NCBI GenBank assembly: GCA_946411565.1
Contig: CAMKEM010000003.1
Coordinates: 1 to 64,000 of the forward strand
From: an uncultured Prevotellaceae bacterium
GTDB taxonomy: Bacteria > Bacteroidota > Bacteroidia > Bacteroidales > Bacteroidaceae
Direction of reading: 5' to 3'
Length of the DNA stretch: 64,000 nucleotides
Each line of letters begins with the position of its first letter. Within the stretch, counting starts at the first letter, position 1. Positions 61,263 to 64,000 of the stretch are shown one piece after another. Both the position numbers and the translations under genes were made by a program. Under the pieces are notes generated by a model. That model did not search any database. It saw only the letters and a list, made by a program, of their open reading frames with translations, and had not been told where the DNA came from.

Positions 61263-64000
61263 TTAGAACTGTACTGTGATACCTAACGTAGCAGACTTAG
61301 CGCGTGGTGTCTGTGCTTTGTCTGAAGATATACCATAGCCACCGTAGCCAACCTCAGGGTCTGAACCTGAATACTTGGTAAGTACAAACAGGTTATTAGC
61401 TGACAGATAGAAGCTGAGCTGTGAAAGTCCCCACTTCTTGATGGTTGCAGGAGGAAGTGAATAGCTGATCTGTGAGTAGTTGAGACGGATGAATGAACCA
61501 TCCTCAACGAAGCGGTCACTACCAAGATAGTTATAGCCATACTGGCGCAGAGCACGTGGGATAGGAGCTATGTCGCCCTCTACACGCCAACGGTAGTTCA
61601 CAGCACGACTCTGGTTGCCATTGTCATACATAGATTCAAGGTTCATGCGGTTTTCGTTGACGATCTTGTTTCCGTAACGGAAGTTGAACTGGTTGTTCCA
61701 AGACCAACGACCCCACTTGAACTTTACACCGAAACCACCGGTGAACTTAGGAAGAGAAGAACCGAGATATACGATATCAAGCTCGTTGATTGTACCGTCG
61801 TGGTTGATATCCTCGTAGATGGCATCACCGCCCTTGAACTCATATAGGGCAGATGTACCGCTATAGCAGAATGTCATAGGTGTGGTGCGTCCGTGGTTGT
61901 CGAGGATGACATTACCATTGGCATCACGAACTACAGGAGCATTAGGACCGCTAACGCCAACTACCTCTGTTGGTGAGTATTCGCTATACTGATATACACC
62001 CTTGTAGCGGAATCCGTAGATAGAACCGAAAGACTTGTTGAGTTCTACACGTGTGAGATATGTTCCGTTTTTGCGCTCAAAGTCCTTGTTGAGAGATGCA
62101 AGACAGGTCTCATCCATTTCTGTGATGACATTCTTGTTGTTAGCGAATGTTACGTTGAAGTCAACTGCGAAATCGCCAAACTTTACGAGGTTGCTTGTGT
62201 TGATGTTGAACTCCCAACCTATATTTTCCATCGCACCTACATTCTTCCATGCAAAGTTGGCATAACCAGATGATGTAGGAAGACCAAGTTTCTCCATGAG
62301 AAGGTCGGATGTGTACTGCTTATAAAACTCCACGTTACCATTGAGCTTATCTTCGAAGAAACCGAAGTCAACACCGAGGTTATAGGTCATCTTCTCTTCC
62401 CACTTGAGGTTCTTGAGCTGTATGTTGTCAGGATTAGTAGAAGACAGATTCATATAACCTTTACCGTTCTTATAACGGCTGTAGAAAAGATACTCTGCCT
62501 TTGGCTGCTGACCTACGATACCCCAGCCTGGACGCAATGAGAGCATTGACAACCAAGGAAGAGTCTTTGTTACCCAAGGCTCCTTACTGATGTTCCAACG
62601 ACCTGACAGGGCAGGGAAGAAACCCCAGCGGTTGTTTGGACCGAACTTTGTTGAACCGTCGCAACGTACAGATACATCGAACATATAGCGGCTCTTATAT
62701 GCATAGTGAGCAGAGTATGTGCCGTAGATACTGCGCCACTGACCAGCACCTCCTGTAAAGTCCTCATCTATAACGGCATCTGCACCTGTGTTGCTTATAT
62801 TGCCAGGGAAACCATACTTTGTGGTTTTCTGTGACTTACTGTTACCGTCATTGAGCTGACCACGAAGCATCATCATCATAGAATGATCCTCGTTCTCAAA
62901 ATGAGGAATGAATGTTAATGTATGGGTGGTAGAGATTCCGAGGCTCTTGTAGCTGTATTCTGTCTTTCGGTTGTTGGAAGGATGTGACCATCCAAGAGTG
63001 ATCAGTTCAGCAGGCAGGAAAGAATCCTGATACTGGTTGAAGATATCGAATACAATCTTACCCTCATACTTAAGCTGTGTCTTGCTGTCATCAATGCCAA
63101 GGAGGTTATATACCAACTGGAATTCAGGAGAGATCTTATATGTCGTCTCATTGTTGGTTGCAAGATTGCCAAGTGCAACAGGATTGAAACGGTTATACTT
63201 GTTCCACTTGTTATCTGGCAACTGATCGTCAAGAGCAGATGATATGGTTGTAGGAAGCATAAAATAGCTACCTGTAGGATTATTGTCCATATCCATCTCA
63301 TATACTGACACGTTAGGCATATACTTGTATGCAGTGCCAAGAAGGTTGTCATAGTTCTTCTGGTTGTCGGTATATGTGAACGAGAGGTTAGAGATAATCT
63401 TGATACGGTCAGATACGAAGTAGTCGAGGGCTACACGTGTACTGAGACGGTCAAGCTGCTGTTTGATGACAGAACCTGTCTCATGGTCGTAACCTGCACC
63501 AATACGGAAGTTTGCCTTCTCGCCACCACCTGTAAGTGATACATAGTGATTCTGACGAAGACCTATCTGTGTAACCTCGTCAACCCAGTCGGTATTCTTG
63601 TTGAAGTTGTTCCATCCGTTAGGGTTAGTAGGATCGTAGTTGATTTCCACGATGTCGCTGGCAGTACTGCTCAGACGTGGGTTGAAGTAAGACTCCTTCA
63701 GGAGCATGGTGTACTCGTCACCACTGAGGAGGTTGTAGCCCTTTGGCTGTTTTGTGCCTGTGATGCGATAGCTGTATGTCACACGGGTTTTACCGCGCAC
63801 ACCACGCTTTGTCTTGATCTCGATTACACCATTAGCACCCTGTGAACCCCAGATAGCAGTAGCAGCAGCATCCTTCAATACGCTGATGTTCTCAATATCC
63901 TCTGGGTTTACGTTGAGGAGCTCTGCAAACTTCTCGTCGTTAGCAGAAGAAAGGTCAAGGTCGCTACCGAGGTCGTTTTCCCATACGTTTCCGTCAACTA
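61263..64000 (-). CDS. SusC/RagA-like TonB-dependent transporter (5' part outside the window)
   Basis: The reading frame stays open to the window edge, so the start, signal peptide and N-terminal domain are missing; about 912 residues are present. The visible part begins in the plug (VDGNVWENDLGSDLDLSS, ENISVLKDAAATAIWGSQGANGVIEIKTKRG) and continues through the barrel to the end ARAKSATLGITVQF. The internal Met at 63878 is not the start. It is the first SusC of the region and pairs with the SusD 36 bp downstream; both probably belong to one long operon through to the esterase. Confidence 0.95.
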   Translation of the reverse strand, partial: VDGNVWENDLGSDLDLSSANDEKFAELLNVNPEDIENISVLKDAAATAIWGSQGANGVIEIKTKRGVRGKTRVTYSYRITGTKQPKGYNLLSGDEYTMLLKESYFNPRLSSTASDIVEINYDPTNPNGWNNFNKNTDWVDEVTQIGLRQNHYVSLTGGGEKANFRIGAGYDHETGSVIKQQLDRLSTRVALDYFVSDRIKIISNLSFTYTDNQKNYDNLLGTAYKYMPNVSVYEMDMDNNPTGSYFMLPTTISSALDDQLPDNKWNKYNRFNPVALGNLATNNETTYKISPEFQLVYNLLGIDDSKTQLKYEGKIVFDIFNQYQDSFLPAELITLGWSHPSNNRKTEYSYKSLGISTTHTLTFIPHFENEDHSMMMMLRGQLNDGNSKSQKTTKYGFPGNISNTGADAVIDEDFTGGAGQWRSIYGTYSAHYAYKSRYMFDVSVRCDGSTKFGPNNRWGFFPALSGRWNISKEPWVTKTLPWLSMLSLRPGWGIVGQQPKAEYLFYSRYKNGKGYMNLSSTNPDNIQLKNLKWEEKMTYNLGVDFGFFEDKLNGNVEFYKQYTSDLLMEKLGLPTSSGYANFAWKNVGAMENIGWEFNINTSNLVKFGDFAVDFNVTFANNKNVITEMDETCLASLNKDFERKNGTYLTRVELNKSFGSIYGFRYKGVYQYSEYSPTEVVGVSGPNAPVVRDANGNVILDNHGRTTPMTFCYSGTSALYEFKGGDAIYEDINHDGTINELDIVYLGSSLPKFTGGFGVKFKWGRWSWNNQFNFRYGNKIVNENRMNLESMYDNGNQSRAVNYRWRVEGDIAPIPRALRQYGYNYLGSDRFVEDGSFIRLNYSQISYSLPPATIKKWGLSQLSFYLSANNLFVLTKYSGSDPEVGYGGYGISSDKAQTPRAKSATLGITVQF

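Overview
The window looks like a chromosomal segment of a plant-polysaccharide-degrading Bacteroidota, most likely a rumen or gut Prevotella (Xylanibacter/Segatella group). The grounds are promoters of the TTG-N20-TAnnTTTG type, SusC/SusD pairs, many secreted proteins with a short C-terminal sorting-like tail (IYxxxGxxV...GIYIxNGKK), and a GH10-CE1 gene with the architecture of Prevotella ruminicola Xyn10D-Fae1A. No rRNA, tRNA, CRISPR array, transposase or phage gene was found.

Layout. 0.4-5.4 kb: a 1453-residue LamG-containing surface protein with a 69-residue satellite peptide gene behind it. 5.6-8.7 kb: a prohibitin-like protein, a YbjQ-family protein and a TerB-like protein. 8.9-27 kb: an envelope-polysaccharide region holding a subtilisin-like protease, a Wzx-type flippase, a PLP-fold enzyme, a glycosyltransferase/ATP-grasp fusion, four more glycosyltransferases, a CotH-like protein, a PorZ-like type IX secretion protein and a mannose-1-phosphate guanylyltransferase. 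PorZ next to O-antigen-type genes fits a locus that makes or attaches the anionic LPS to which type IX cargo is anchored. 27-31 kb: small lipoproteins, a SprT-like metalloprotein, and an ECF sigma factor overlapping a membrane protein gene. 31.5 kb: a candidate small RNA. 32-47 kb: a large surface protein, then secreted xylan enzymes (GH115, GH98, GH5, GH10-CE1). 48-64 kb, opposite strand: SusC-SusD-FAS1-FAS1-SusC-SusD and an SGNH acetylesterase. Together these look like a glucuronoarabinoxylan utilisation locus: endo-cleavage (GH98, GH10), removal of glucuronic acid, feruloyl and acetyl groups (GH115, CE1, SGNH esterase), and uptake through SusC/SusD.

The most unusual property is a family of GC-rich palindromic elements, at least 18 copies, scattered between genes and also lying in frame inside about nine protein-coding genes. 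In-gene copies sit where insertion is likely tolerated: signal peptides, N-termini, a protease pro-region, and the junction of two enzymes now fused into one protein. They resemble the Rickettsia palindromic elements in behaviour, though not in sequence. Other inverted-repeat families fill the gaps between operons; the largest is a four-layer concentric palindrome of about 705 bp between the two convergent halves of the xylan region.
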